Below, piece by piece: positions 1-8,230 of a DNA stretch of 64,000 bases. The DNA is from Streptomyces spongiicola. GTDB taxonomy: Bacteria > Actinomycetota > Actinomycetes > Streptomycetales > Streptomycetaceae. Positions within the stretch are counted from its first letter, which is position 1, and the number at the start of each line of letters is the position of its first letter. Under the pieces are notes generated by a model. That model saw nothing but the letters and a program-made list of their open reading frames with translations, had not been told where the DNA came from and searched no databases. The stretch covers positions 2,924,501 to 2,988,500 of the forward strand of contig NZ_CP029254.1 of the NCBI RefSeq assembly GCF_003122365.1. The letters run 5' to 3'. A program made the position numbers and the translations under genes.

Positions 1-286
1 TGCGCAGCCCGTAGGCGGTCCGGGCCAGCAGGTCCCGTCCCAGGACGTCGGTTCCCAGCAGGTAGCCGTGCTCACCCGCGCCGCGCGGCAGGCCGAGTTC
101 GCTGATGCCGTCCCGGTCGATGTGCAGCGGATCGCCGAACAGCGGCGCCGCCAGGGCGAGGACCACGAGGGCCGCGAGGACTGCCAGGCCGGCGGCGACG
201 ACCGCGCGGGCGCGCCTCAGCCGCCTGGCGGAGGGACTCTGCGCGGTGGCGGCGGCGGGCCGCTGCGGCAGGAGGGAAACGGTCAT
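1..286 (-). CDS. Oligopeptide-type ABC transporter permease, DppC-like (N-terminal part only)
   Basis: Partial gene running off the left edge of the window; about 95 residues are visible. The N-terminus is a short Arg-rich cytoplasmic stretch followed by one hydrophobic membrane segment (about residues 28-50). A periplasm-facing stretch then leads to LGTDVLGRDLLARTAYGLR, the conserved entry to the inner-membrane permease domain of DppC/OppC proteins. Its ATG overlaps the TGA of the preceding lipoprotein gene by four bases (ATGA), so the two are translationally coupled. By family it should form the membrane channel of a peptide or nickel importer with a second permease and ATPases lying outside the window. 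The substrate cannot be told from the sequence. Confidence 0.9.
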   Translation of the reverse strand, partial: MTVSLLPQRPAAATAQSPSARRLRRARAVVAAGLAVLAALVVLALAAPLFGDPLHIDRDGISELGLPRGAGEHGYLLGTDVLGRDLLARTAYGLR

Positions 287-1956
287 GGACTCACCCACAG
301 ACGGTCGTAGTAGGACCCCGTCTCGCCCCGCATGTGGTAGTTGCGGACGCGTGGATTGCGGGCGGCGAGGAAGTTGAGGGAGGAGAAGAAGACGCCCGGG
401 GGGTCCTCGGAGAGCAGCTGCTCCGCCCTGGCCAGGAGCCTGTTGCAGTCGGCCATGGTCTGGCTGCGGCGCGCCTCGGCGAGCAGGGCGTCCACGGCCT
501 CGTTGGCGTAGCCGCCGTAGTTGCTCGAGCCGTCCGAGGCGAAGCAGTTGCCTGCGAGGTCGAGGGCGTTGGGGTTGATCATGTACCAGTGCCGGGGGAA
601 GACGTCGCACTGCCCGCTGGCCATTGCCTGGTCCAGGGCGGACTTGGACATCGGGTCGATGGTGACCTCGACCCCGGCCTCCCGCCACTGCTGCTGCACC
701 ACCTGGCTGAGCCGCTCCCAGGGGGCGGAGCCGTCGTGGGCGAAGCGCAGCCGCAGGTCGGTGGCACCGGCCTCGGCGAGCAGGCTCCTGGCCCTGTCGA
801 TGTCCCGGCGGTAGGGGCGGGCGGTGCGGGGGAAGTCCGGCAGGTGCTTGGGGAAGGGCAGCGGCGATGACTCCTGGCTGCCGTAGGTGAGCCTGCCCAG
901 CACCTCGGTGTCGGTGGCGTGGTTCAGGGCCTGCCGTACGCGCCGGTCGCGCAGGTGCCGGTGCCCGGTGTCGAGACCGATCCAGGACGTGCCCTGGAGC
1001 GGGATGGGCACCACGTACCGTTCGCGCAGCTCCGGTTGGGAGTTGATCTGCGGGCCGAGCGCCACCGGGGCGCCCTCCCCCAGCACGTCGAGTTCTCCGC
1101 TCATCAGCTGGCGCAGCTGCATCGCCTGCGCGATGCCCCACCGGTACTCCAGCCGCTCGATGAACGGCGTGCCCCGCCAGATGTAGTGGGGGTTGCGCTG
1201 GAACACCGCGCGCTGGCGCTTGCGGTCGTACGAAGTGATCACGAAGGGGCCGGTGCCGACCGGCCGGCGGCCGAAGTCCTTGCCCAGCCTGCGTATCTCC
1301 TCCATCGGCAGCGCGGCCATGAAGGGCAGGCACAGCACACCGGCGAACGTGATGTCCGGGGCCAGCAGCCGCACCTCCAGCGTGTGGTCGTCGATCCGCC
1401 TGAGGCCGGAAACAGACTTGCGCTTCCCCTCGTTGACCTCTAGGGCACCCTCGATGGAGAACAGATAGCTGGCCGCCCACGAGGCAAGCTCGGGGTCCAG
1501 CACCCGGGTCCAGGTGGCGATGTAGTCGTCGGCGGTCACGGCGCGGCCGTGGTGGAAGCGCACGCCCGGGCGGAGGTGGACCGTGTAGACGCGGCCGTCC
1601 TCGGAGACCTGGGGCAGGCGGGCCGCCGCACTGGGTGCCGGACCTCCCGACTGACCGTCGAACTGGAACAACGGGGTGAACAGCACGCTGGTCGAAACCT
1701 CCCAGGCGTGCAGGTCGTAGCCGACGGCCGGGTCGTACGACTGGGCCTCCTCGCTCCATCCGGTGACGACCCGTCCACCGGTGGCGACGGGGCCCGGGGT
1801 GCGGGGTCCTGGGCCCGTACGGCCCGGGGTGGACGTCCGGGTCACGGCCGCGGCCCGCTCCGGCCGCTTCGCGTCCGTGCACGCGGCGAGCATCAGTCCC
1901 GCGGCTCCCAGCCCGAAGCCGTGGAGCAGAGTGCGGCGTCCGAGAGATTCCTTCAT
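283..1956 (-). CDS. Oligopeptide-family ABC transporter substrate-binding lipoprotein
   Basis: 557 residues, the usual length of SBP_bac_5 family proteins. The chosen ATG follows GAGGAGGTGCC, an ideal ribosome binding site, rather than the codon 23 further upstream. The N-terminus has a twin-arginine (GRRTLLHG) and a lipobox LAAC with Cys26, predicting a Tat-exported lipoprotein on the outer face of the membrane. Family landmarks include VHLRPGVRFHHGRAVTADDYIATW near residue 130, DHTLEVRL and GTGPFVI. It is first in an operon with the permease at the window edge. The bound ligand is unknown. The neighbouring acyl-CoA genes and a shared upstream motif suggest it may feed that pathway, but this is inference. 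Confidence 0.92.
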   Translation of the reverse strand: MKESLGRRTLLHGFGLGAAGLMLAACTDAKRPERAAAVTRTSTPGRTGPGPRTPGPVATGGRVVTGWSEEAQSYDPAVGYDLHAWEVSTSVLFTPLFQFDGQSGGPAPSAAARLPQVSEDGRVYTVHLRPGVRFHHGRAVTADDYIATWTRVLDPELASWAASYLFSIEGALEVNEGKRKSVSGLRRIDDHTLEVRLLAPDITFAGVLCLPFMAALPMEEIRRLGKDFGRRPVGTGPFVITSYDRKRQRAVFQRNPHYIWRGTPFIERLEYRWGIAQAMQLRQLMSGELDVLGEGAPVALGPQINSQPELRERYVVPIPLQGTSWIGLDTGHRHLRDRRVRQALNHATDTEVLGRLTYGSQESSPLPFPKHLPDFPRTARPYRRDIDRARSLLAEAGATDLRLRFAHDGSAPWERLSQVVQQQWREAGVEVTIDPMSKSALDQAMASGQCDVFPRHWYMINPNALDLAGNCFASDGSSNYGGYANEAVDALLAEARRSQTMADCNRLLARAEQLLSEDPPGVFFSSLNFLAARNPRVRNYHMRGETGSYYDRLWVSP

Positions 1957-1978
1957 GGCACCTCCTCGTCTCTGAGGA

Positions 1979-1999
1979 TCGAATACTTCCAATATTCGA
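1979..1999. promoter_or_regulatory. Inverted repeat upstream of the ABC importer operon
   Basis: TCGAATA-N7-TATTCGA, a perfect 7-bp dyad in an unusually AT-rich patch about 25 bases upstream of the lipoprotein start codon. Its centre contains TTCCAATAT, close to the GTCCAATAC found before the thiolase and dehydrogenase genes. It is likely an operator or part of the promoter. The LysR protein of this region is a reasonable candidate binder, but that is inference. Confidence 0.4.
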
Positions 2000-2142
2000 A
2001 AGTCACAATCACCATGCGGACGCACAGTAGAAGGGTGTGGGGTGGATTACAAGACATGCAGCACGTTTCCGGACGACCGTCTTCAGCACGGTTCGGTCAC
2101 GGGGGGCGCACCCCGGCGGACCCGCTGGTACGCACGGTCGAC

Positions 2143-2232
2143 GGGGCCGGGGCCGGGGCCGGGGCCGGTGGCGGTGGCGGTGGCGGTGGCGGTGGCGGTG
2201 GCGGTGGCGGTGGCGGTGGCGGTGGCGGTGGC
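2143..2232. repeat. Hexanucleotide microsatellites (GGGGCC and GGTGGC)
   Basis: About four copies of GGGGCC run directly into about eleven uninterrupted copies of GGTGGC. They lie in the roughly 1.1 kb gap between the importer lipoprotein and the MaoC gene. Reading frames through it give only low-complexity polypeptides, so I regard it as non-coding. Confidence 0.85.
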
Positions 2233-2364
2233 ACGAGGGTGAGCCCGGCAGCCTGTACGCGAAACGCGCGCCCACCGACGGGCACCGCGGGCAGGGCACG
2301 GGCCGGCAGGGAGAGTGCGGGCCGCAACCGCTCCGGGGATGCCAGGAGATGCCCCGGGGGCCCC

Positions 2365-2408
2365 GGAGGTGAGGGCCGGAGGTGAGGGCCGGAGGTGAGG
2401 GCCGGAGG
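2365..2408. repeat. 13-bp tandem repeat (GGAGGTGAGGGCC x3)
   Basis: Three full copies and a partial fourth of a 13-bp unit in the same gene-free stretch. The rest of the gap (about 2030-3010) shows no gene I can support: all long frames are Arg/Pro/Ala-rich artefacts of GC content, with no ribosome binding site or recognisable motif. Confidence 0.8.
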
Positions 2409-3012
2409 CATCGGACCCTCCGGTGTGGCCCCCGGTCCCGGGTTTCGCCGTACAGGAGTCCCCGCACACGACGCGGCGCCGGCCGGGAGCCGCCCCCGGC
2501 GCAGCGGGACCTCCGGCCGACGAAGCACCGCGCGCATGACCCCGCGCACCCATGACCGCCTCGCACCTGACCGCCTCGCCCGGGACAGCGACGCCACGCA
2601 GGGGACCCGTCAGCCCGGTGCGCGCGGAAGCGCGGGCAGTCGTGCAGGCATGTAGGCGGTGAGCTGCGTGCGGCAGGTGTGCGGGCAGTTCTGCGGGCAG
2701 GCACCCGGGAGGCGGACGCGGGCGGGTGCACGCGTTGCCGGGGCGAGGCGGCCGCGCGATGGATTGCGGCGACCGCACCATGCCGCGCCTACGGCCCGGC
2801 CGCCGCCCTGCTCCGGCCGTGCTGCCCGCCGCCGGCCATACGCGGTGCGCGGGCACGCCGACGGCCGCGCGACGACGACCGCGCGACGACCGCACGGCGG
2901 TGAGCCCGCCGGCCTCCGGCGGCCCGGGGCTCACCCCGGCAGAGCGCCGGAGCAGCCGGAGCGGCCGGAGGAGCCGGAGGAGCGGGAGCAGCCCGTCGGC
3001 CGGTGCGGGCGG

Positions 3013-3075
3013 CTTGCGGGGCTTGCGGGGCTTGCGGGGCTTGCGGGGCTTGCGGGGCTTGCGGGGCTTGCGGGG
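3013..3075. repeat. 9-bp tandem repeat (CTTGCGGGG x7)
   Basis: Seven perfect copies of a 9-bp unit just downstream of the MaoC gene's stop codon. The unit is a multiple of three, so frames remain open through it and produce false open frames on both strands. No hairpin is formed, so it is not an obvious terminator. Confidence 0.85.
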
Positions 3076-3122
3076 CGGCGCATTTCCGCCGCCTCACACT
3101 CACAACCCTCGATGCACCCGGC

Positions 3123-3587
3123 TCATACCGCCGGATAGAAGTGGGTGAGCGACTCGGCGACACACGCAGGCTTCGCCGATCCCTCCAGCTCGAAGGTGAA
3201 GGCCCGCGTCATCGCGATGCCGCCCCGGCTCACCTGCCGTATCCCGGAGACCTGGGCGTGCAGGCGCACCCGGCTGCCGACGGGCACCGGTGCCGGGAAG
3301 CGGACCCGGTCCGTGCCGTAGTTGAGCGCCATCCCCACCCCGGTGACCTGGAGAAGCTCGGAGAAGAGCGGGACGCCCCAGCTCAGGACCATGTAGCCGT
3401 GTGCGATGGTCCGGCCGTACGGGCCTCGGGCGGCCCGCTCGGTGTCCGTGTGGATCCACTGGTGGTCGCCGGAGACGTCGGCGAAGGCGTCCACCAGTTC
3501 CTGGGTGACCTCGCGCCATCGGGAGCGGCCCAGGTCGCGCCCGGCGAGCTGGGCGATCTCCGCCATTCCGTGGACGGTCAATGCCAT
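3123..3587 (-). CDS. MaoC-family dehydratase ((R)-specific enoyl-CoA hydratase type)
   Basis: 154 residues, one hot-dog fold, the normal size of a single-domain MaoC hydratase. It shows the signature D..ADVSGDHQWIHTD at residues 36-48, with the catalytic Asp/His pair, then a glycine-rich IAHGYMVLSW helix. Proteins of this family hydrate trans-2-enoyl-CoA to (R)-3-hydroxyacyl-CoA. A GAGAAGG element lies 11 bases before the ATG. The gene follows the thiolase on the same strand after a 429-bp gap filled with repeats, so it probably has its own promoter. Its company (thiolase, 3-hydroxyacyl-CoA dehydrogenase, ETF) supports a role in acyl-CoA oxidation. Confidence 0.9.
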   Translation of the reverse strand: MALTVHGMAEIAQLAGRDLGRSRWREVTQELVDAFADVSGDHQWIHTDTERAARGPYGRTIAHGYMVLSWGVPLFSELLQVTGVGMALNYGTDRVRFPAPVPVGSRVRLHAQVSGIRQVSRGGIAMTRAFTFELEGSAKPACVAESLTHFYPAV

Positions 3588-4016
3588 GTCGCGGGATGCC
3601 TTCTCGTGTGGTGCGGACGATGCACGGGAACTCCTTCACTTCGTGGTGGCCGCGGTGGCGGGCCCGACGGCAAGCGCGGGGCCGGGCAGGGGGCTTCGGG
3701 CGGGACTGGCGACAGTCACGGCAGACACGGCAGACACGGCCGGCACGGCCGGCACAGCAGGCGCGGCAGGCGCGGCGGGCACAGGGCACAGCAGGCACGG
3801 CGGGCGCCGTGGCGGACGTTTCTGAACCCGCGCCTCCTCGTGCAGGCCTGGCGGCCGCCCGGGCCGCGAGCCGGGCGGGCTCGCTGAGTCCGCCCGGCTC
3901 GCGGCCCGATCCGGCTCGCTGCCCGGCCGGCTCCGGCTCCGGCCCCCGGGCCCGCCGCGGTCCCGCTCGCGGTCGTATTCACGCTCACGCTCGCGGGGGC
4001 CGTCGGCGGTCCGACG
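3588..4016. repeat. Gene-free gap with imperfect 9-bp GC-rich repeats
   Basis: Between the MaoC and thiolase genes. From about 3716 to 3800 there is a run of imperfect 9-bp units (GGCAGACAC, GGCCGGCAC, GGCAGGCGC). The remainder is GC-rich sequence in which I find no gene, clear promoter or terminator. Confidence 0.6.
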
Positions 4017-5243
4017 TCAGGGGGCCACCCGTTCGAACACCGCGGCCAGCCCCTGACCGCCCCCGATGCACATCGCCTCCAGTCCGTAGCGGGCCTGCCG
4101 CCGGTGCATCTCCCGTGCCAGATGGGCGAGGATGCGGGCACCCGTCGCGCCGAGGGGATGCCCGAGGGAGATCCCGGAACCGTTGACGTTGATCCGCTCG
4201 TGGTCGGCTTCGCCCAGGTCGAGCGCCCGTGTGCAGGCCAGGACCTGTGCGGCGAACGCCTCGTTGAGTTCGATGAGGTCCATGTCGGACAGCGCCAGGC
4301 CGGCCCGCTCGAGCGCGGTCCGGGTGGCCGGCACCGGGCCGAGGCCCATCCTCGCGGGGGCGACGCCCGCCCGGGCGAAGGACACCAGCCGGAGTACGGG
4401 GGTCAGCCCGAGCCGCTCCGCCGTGGCCAGGTCGGTCACCAGGCAGGCGGCCGCCCCGTCGTTCTGCCCGCTGGCGTTCCCCGCGGTGACCGTGGCCCCC
4501 GGGTCGGAGTCCTGCATCACGGGGCGCAGTGCCGCCAGTTGCCCGGCCGTGGTGCCCGGGCGCGGATGCTCGTCGGCGGCGACGACGCTCTCCCCCTTGC
4601 GGCCGGTCACCGTGACGGGAACGATCTCCTCCTCGAACAGCCCGGCCGCCGCGGCACGTGCGGCGCGCTGCTGGGATCTCAGGGCGAGGGCGTCCTGGTC
4701 CGCCCTGCTGATGGAGAACTCGCGCCGCAGGTTCTCGGCGGTCTCCAGCATGCCGCCGGGCACGGGATGGTGGATACCGCCCGCGGTGACCCGCCCGCGC
4801 GCCAGGGCGTCATGCAGCATCAGTCCCGGCGAGGTGATGCCGCGGCGCCCCTCGTGGGTGTAGAAGGGGGCGTCGCTCATGACCTCGACGCCCCCGGCGA
4901 CGACGACCTCGCTGAAGCCGGAGCGGATCTGCATCGCCGCGTCCAGCACGGCCTGGAGTCCGGAGCCGCAGCGGCGGTCGACCTGGGTGCCCGTGACGGA
5001 CTCCGGCAGACCGGCGTCGAGGGCGGCGACCCGCCCGATCGCGGGCGCGTCGGAGGTCGGGTAGGCGTGGCCGAGGATCACCTCGTCGATCCGCCCGGGG
5101 TCGACTCCGCTGCGGGCCACGACCTCCGAGATCACGTGCGCGGCCAGCGCGGCGGGCCGCTGCGACGCCAGCGCGCCGCCGAACCGGCCGATCGGTGTGC
5201 GCAGGGGTTCGCAGATGACGATGGGGGCGGGATCGGCGGACAT
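4017..5243 (-). CDS. Thiolase (acetyl-CoA acetyltransferase / 3-ketoacyl-CoA thiolase)
   Basis: 408 residues, full-length thiolase. The start is the ATG preceded by AAAGGACGAGG; the open frame extends upstream without a ribosome site. Visible motifs: the active-site Cys in VDRRCGSGLQAV (about residue 92), the NEAFA loop near residue 340, the GHPLGATGAR His motif, and the C-terminal CIGGGQG with the second catalytic Cys. It should cleave 3-ketoacyl-CoA to acetyl-CoA plus a shortened acyl-CoA, or run in reverse. It lies directly downstream of the LysR gene on the same strand, with a dyad in the 129-bp gap that could be a regulatory site. Confidence 0.95.
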   Translation of the reverse strand: MSADPAPIVICEPLRTPIGRFGGALASQRPAALAAHVISEVVARSGVDPGRIDEVILGHAYPTSDAPAIGRVAALDAGLPESVTGTQVDRRCGSGLQAVLDAAMQIRSGFSEVVVAGGVEVMSDAPFYTHEGRRGITSPGLMLHDALARGRVTAGGIHHPVPGGMLETAENLRREFSISRADQDALALRSQQRAARAAAAGLFEEEIVPVTVTGRKGESVVAADEHPRPGTTAGQLAALRPVMQDSDPGATVTAGNASGQNDGAAACLVTDLATAERLGLTPVLRLVSFARAGVAPARMGLGPVPATRTALERAGLALSDMDLIELNEAFAAQVLACTRALDLGEADHERINVNGSGISLGHPLGATGARILAHLAREMHRRQARYGLEAMCIGGGQGLAAVFERVAP

Positions 5244-5302
5244 CCCTCGTCCTTTCACCTGGGGTTGGTGTCCCGCCGACCCTCGCACCGCCCGCCGAGG
5301 AG

Positions 5303-5331
5303 GTCCAATACTCAATTGCTACGGCATTGAG
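5303..5331. promoter_or_regulatory. Candidate LysR operator before the thiolase gene
   Basis: An AT-rich island contains GTCCAATAC (5303-5311) followed by the dyad CTCAAT-N9-ATTGAG (5311-5331). The exact nonamer recurs inverted at 6352-6360 in front of the 3-hydroxyacyl-CoA dehydrogenase. Repeated use next to a LysR gene supports an operator. No binding data are available here. Confidence 0.5.
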
Positions 5332-5372
5332 ACCGATGGCGTCTCAGCACCCTCCGGGCCCGGCGGGATCCC

Positions 5373-6269
5373 TCACAGCACCGGCGTCGGCAGCGCGGCC
5401 TCGGCAACGGCCAGTACGGCGCGCAGCGCGGCGGAGGGGTTGTCCCTGCGCCAGGCGAGGGCGGCGCGGAGCCTGATCGGCTCGCCCGCCAGCGGCCGGT
5501 AGACCAGGCCCGTCTGCTGGATGTGCTGGCAGGAGGTGAGCGTCAGCGTCACCCCCACCCCGGCGGCGACCAGGGCCAGGATGGTGTGCGAATCGGGCGC
5601 CTCCTGTGTCACCCGGGGGGTGAACCCGGCTCGCTCGCACGTGGCCGCCATGAGGTCGCGCAGGGAGGAGCCCGCGTTGGCGGGGAAACCCACGAACGGC
5701 TCCTCGGCCAGGGCCTCCACCGGGATGCGCGTGCGCTGCGTCAGCCGGTGGTCCGACGGCAGGGCGCAGAGGAGTTCCTCTTCGTAGATCACCCTGGTCT
5801 CCAGCCCCGGATGAGCCACCGGCAGCCGCACGAAGCCCACGTCCAGTTTTCCCTCCACGACCCGGGTCAGCGCCGCGTTGGCGTACGTCTGGCCCTCCAG
5901 GACCAGTTCGATGCCCGGGTGGGCCGCCCTGACGGCCCTGGTCAGCCGGGGGAGGGCCTCGTGGCTCGAGGCACCGGCGAAGCCGACCGTGACCCTCCCG
6001 TACTCGCCACGGCCGGCGGCCCTGGCCACCCGGACGGCGATGCCGACGTCCTCCAGCACCGTCCGTACCGGGCGCAGGAAGGCCTGGCCGGCACTGGTGA
6101 GCCGTACCGAGCGGGTGTTGCGCTCGAAGAGCTGCACCCCCAGCTCCTTCTCCAGCTGGCGGATCTGCTGGCTGAGCGGCGGCTGCGCCATCTGGAGCCG
6201 TCTGGCGGCGCGGCCGAAGTGCAGTTCCTCGGCGACCGCGAGGAACGCCGTCAGATGGCGCAACTCCAT
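5373..6269 (-). CDS. LysR-family transcriptional regulator
   Basis: 298 residues, standard LTTR length. The N-terminal winged helix-turn-helix is plain: MELRHLTAFLAVAEELHFGRAARRL, then QPPLSQQIRQLEKELGVQLFERNTRSVRLTSAGQ. The C-terminal periplasmic-binding-like effector domain follows (VTVGFAGASSHEALPRL; LDVGFVRLP). I chose the ATG with GGGTGACGAG before it rather than an in-frame TTG four codons earlier. It is transcribed away from the 3-hydroxyacyl-CoA dehydrogenase and toward the thiolase, and typical ATTG-N9-CAAT LTTR boxes lie on its upstream side. It most likely controls the surrounding acyl-CoA genes; the inducer is unknown. Confidence 0.93.
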   Translation of the reverse strand: MELRHLTAFLAVAEELHFGRAARRLQMAQPPLSQQIRQLEKELGVQLFERNTRSVRLTSAGQAFLRPVRTVLEDVGIAVRVARAAGRGEYGRVTVGFAGASSHEALPRLTRAVRAAHPGIELVLEGQTYANAALTRVVEGKLDVGFVRLPVAHPGLETRVIYEEELLCALPSDHRLTQRTRIPVEALAEEPFVGFPANAGSSLRDLMAATCERAGFTPRVTQEAPDSHTILALVAAGVGVTLTLTSCQHIQQTGLVYRPLAGEPIRLRAALAWRRDNPSAALRAVLAVAEAALPTPVL

Positions 6270-6351
6270 CTCGTCACCCAACCCTGTTCCGGCAGCCGCG
6301 GGCCGGACCCGGCGACTGATCTACCTGGAGTATCAATGTGAGCCTAATTCG

Positions 6352-6370
6352 GTATTGGACAGTGATCAAT
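6352..6370. promoter_or_regulatory. Candidate LysR box (ATTG-N9-CAAT) in the divergent promoter region
   Basis: ATTG (6354-6357) and CAAT (6367-6370) form a dyad with the T-N11-A geometry typical of LysR boxes. It sits between the divergent LysR gene and the dehydrogenase. The left arm is embedded in GTATTGGAC, the exact reverse complement of the nonamer before the thiolase. AT content is much higher than in the flanks, in keeping with a promoter. Confidence 0.55.
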
Positions 6371-6616
6371 GACTGTTGGCACGGTGTGAGCCACCTCCTC
6401 CCCGGACCGGGTGCCGACCGGACCGGATGGAGAGCCGCTCCGGTCGGGCACCGGGCGGCCGCAACCGGCCGCACCCGGCCGCCGGAAACGCCCCGCCCCG
6501 CCTACCGCCCCGCCTACCGCCCCGCCTACCGTGTCGCGCCGTCGCGCCTACCGTGTCGCGCCGCCGCGCCGACCGCGGCCGCGGGAACGGCCGGGGCCCA
6601 GAAACGAGGTCTCAAC

Positions 6617-8230
6617 GTGCGCATCAGGATCGTCGGCGCCGGCGTCATGGGACGCGGGATCGCCCAGTGGGCGGCGGCCGCCGGTCACACCGTGGAGCTG
6701 GGCGACGCCAGGCAGGAGGCGGTCGGCGACGCGATCGGCTTCGTCCGGCGGATGCTCGACCGGTCCGCGGCCAAGGGGCGGCTGACTCCCGAGGCCGCCC
6801 GGGCCGCCTCGGAGCGTCTGCTGCCGCTGGACGACGCCTTCGCCCCGGGCGACGGGGTGGAACTCGTCATCGAGGCGGTACGCGAGGACCTCGCCACCAA
6901 GACGGACCTGTTCCGGCGGCTGGAGGACGTCCTCCCCGCGCGCACGATCCTCGCGACCAACACCTCGTCCCTCCCGGTGACCCGGGTCGCGGCGGGACTG
7001 GCGGACCCCTCCCGGCTGGTCGGCCTGCACTTCTTCAACCCCGTACCGCTGATGAGGATCGTCGAGGTCGTCCCCGGGGTACTGACCCGGCCGGACATCC
7101 CGCCCGCACTCGTCGAACTCGTCCAGGCCACCGGCCACTCGGCCGCCGTGGTCGCCGACACCCCCGGCTTCCTCGTCAACCACGCGGGCCGCGGACTCGT
7201 CACCGAGGCGCTCGCCCTGCTCGAGGAGTCCGTGTCCGACCCGGCCGGAATCGACCGCATCGCCCGCGACGTCCTGGGACTGCGCATGGGTCCGTTCGAG
7301 CTGATGGACCTCACCGGACTCGACGTGACCGACACCGTCATCGACGGCGTGTGGCGGGGCTTCCGGCACTCGGACCGTCTCCGGCCCTCCTACCTCACCC
7401 CCAACCGCGTGGCCGCGGGCCTGCACGGCCGCAAGACCGGTCGCGGCTTCTACGACCACGTCGACGGCGCGCAGGCGACCCCGCCGGAGCCGCCGATCAC
7501 CGGAGACCCCGGCCGCCCCGTACGCGTGGCCGGGCACGGCCCGGACGCCGACGCGCTGCGCCGCACCCTCCGCGAGGACGGGGCCACCCTGGAGGACGAC
7601 GGAGCCGACCCCTCCGGGCGGGCCGTGGTGCTGGTGCCCACCTGGGGCACCACCCTGGCGGAGCAGATCGCGTCCGCCGGACTGCCCGCCTCCCGCACCG
7701 TCGGGGTCGACCCGCTGGCAATGCCCACCGGCCGCCGGGTGCTCGCCTTCACTCCGGCCACCGATCCGGCCGCCGTCCACGACGCCCGGGCCGTTCTCGC
7801 CCGTGCCGCCGCCCCGGCACACCACGACGGCACGGACGGACACCGCGCCGTCTCGGTCGTCCGGGACACGGCCGGCTCGGTGGCCCAGCGGCTGCTCGCG
7901 TCGATCGTCTCGGTGGCGGCCTCCATCGCCGAGCGCTCCATCGCGACCCCAGCGGCGGTCGACACGGCCGTCACCGCGGGGCTCGGGTACCCGACCGGTC
8001 CCCTGGCCTGGGGCGATCGGATCGGTGCCGCACGGATGCTCGCCCTCCAGGCGGGGCTCCACCGCAGCACGGGCGACCCCCGCTACCGGCCCACCCGCTG
8101 GGTCACCGAGCGCGTGCACCTCGGCCTCCCGCTCACCGAGCCGGGCCCGGACCCGGTGGCGCTCGGCGCCACCTCACCACCTCCGCGAAGCGGAACCGCC
8201 GAACCCACACACGAAGGAGACGGGGCATGA
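6617..8230 (+). CDS. 3-hydroxyacyl-CoA dehydrogenase (two-domain, PaaH/FadB-type)
   Basis: 537 residues. The start is a GTG after CGAGGTCTCAAC, chosen because the NAD-binding motif IRIVGAGVMGRGIAQWAA begins directly after it. The HFFNPVPLMRIVEVV and ADTPGFLVNHAGRGL segments are the classic family signature, followed by the first helical C-terminal domain (PFELMDLTGLDVTDTV). A second, related helical domain occupies the last about 150 residues (GLGYPTGPLAWGDRIGA), as in phenylacetate-pathway enzymes of about 500 residues. It should oxidise 3-hydroxyacyl-CoA to 3-ketoacyl-CoA with NAD+. It overlaps etfB by four bases (ATGA) and so is translationally coupled to it. Confidence 0.93.
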   Translation: MRIRIVGAGVMGRGIAQWAAAAGHTVELGDARQEAVGDAIGFVRRMLDRSAAKGRLTPEAARAASERLLPLDDAFAPGDGVELVIEAVREDLATKTDLFRRLEDVLPARTILATNTSSLPVTRVAAGLADPSRLVGLHFFNPVPLMRIVEVVPGVLTRPDIPPALVELVQATGHSAAVVADTPGFLVNHAGRGLVTEALALLEESVSDPAGIDRIARDVLGLRMGPFELMDLTGLDVTDTVIDGVWRGFRHSDRLRPSYLTPNRVAAGLHGRKTGRGFYDHVDGAQATPPEPPITGDPGRPVRVAGHGPDADALRRTLREDGATLEDDGADPSGRAVVLVPTWGTTLAEQIASAGLPASRTVGVDPLAMPTGRRVLAFTPATDPAAVHDARAVLARAAAPAHHDGTDGHRAVSVVRDTAGSVAQRLLASIVSVAASIAERSIATPAAVDTAVTAGLGYPTGPLAWGDRIGAARMLALQAGLHRSTGDPRYRPTRWVTERVHLGLPLTEPGPDPVALGATSPPPRSGTAEPTHEGDGA

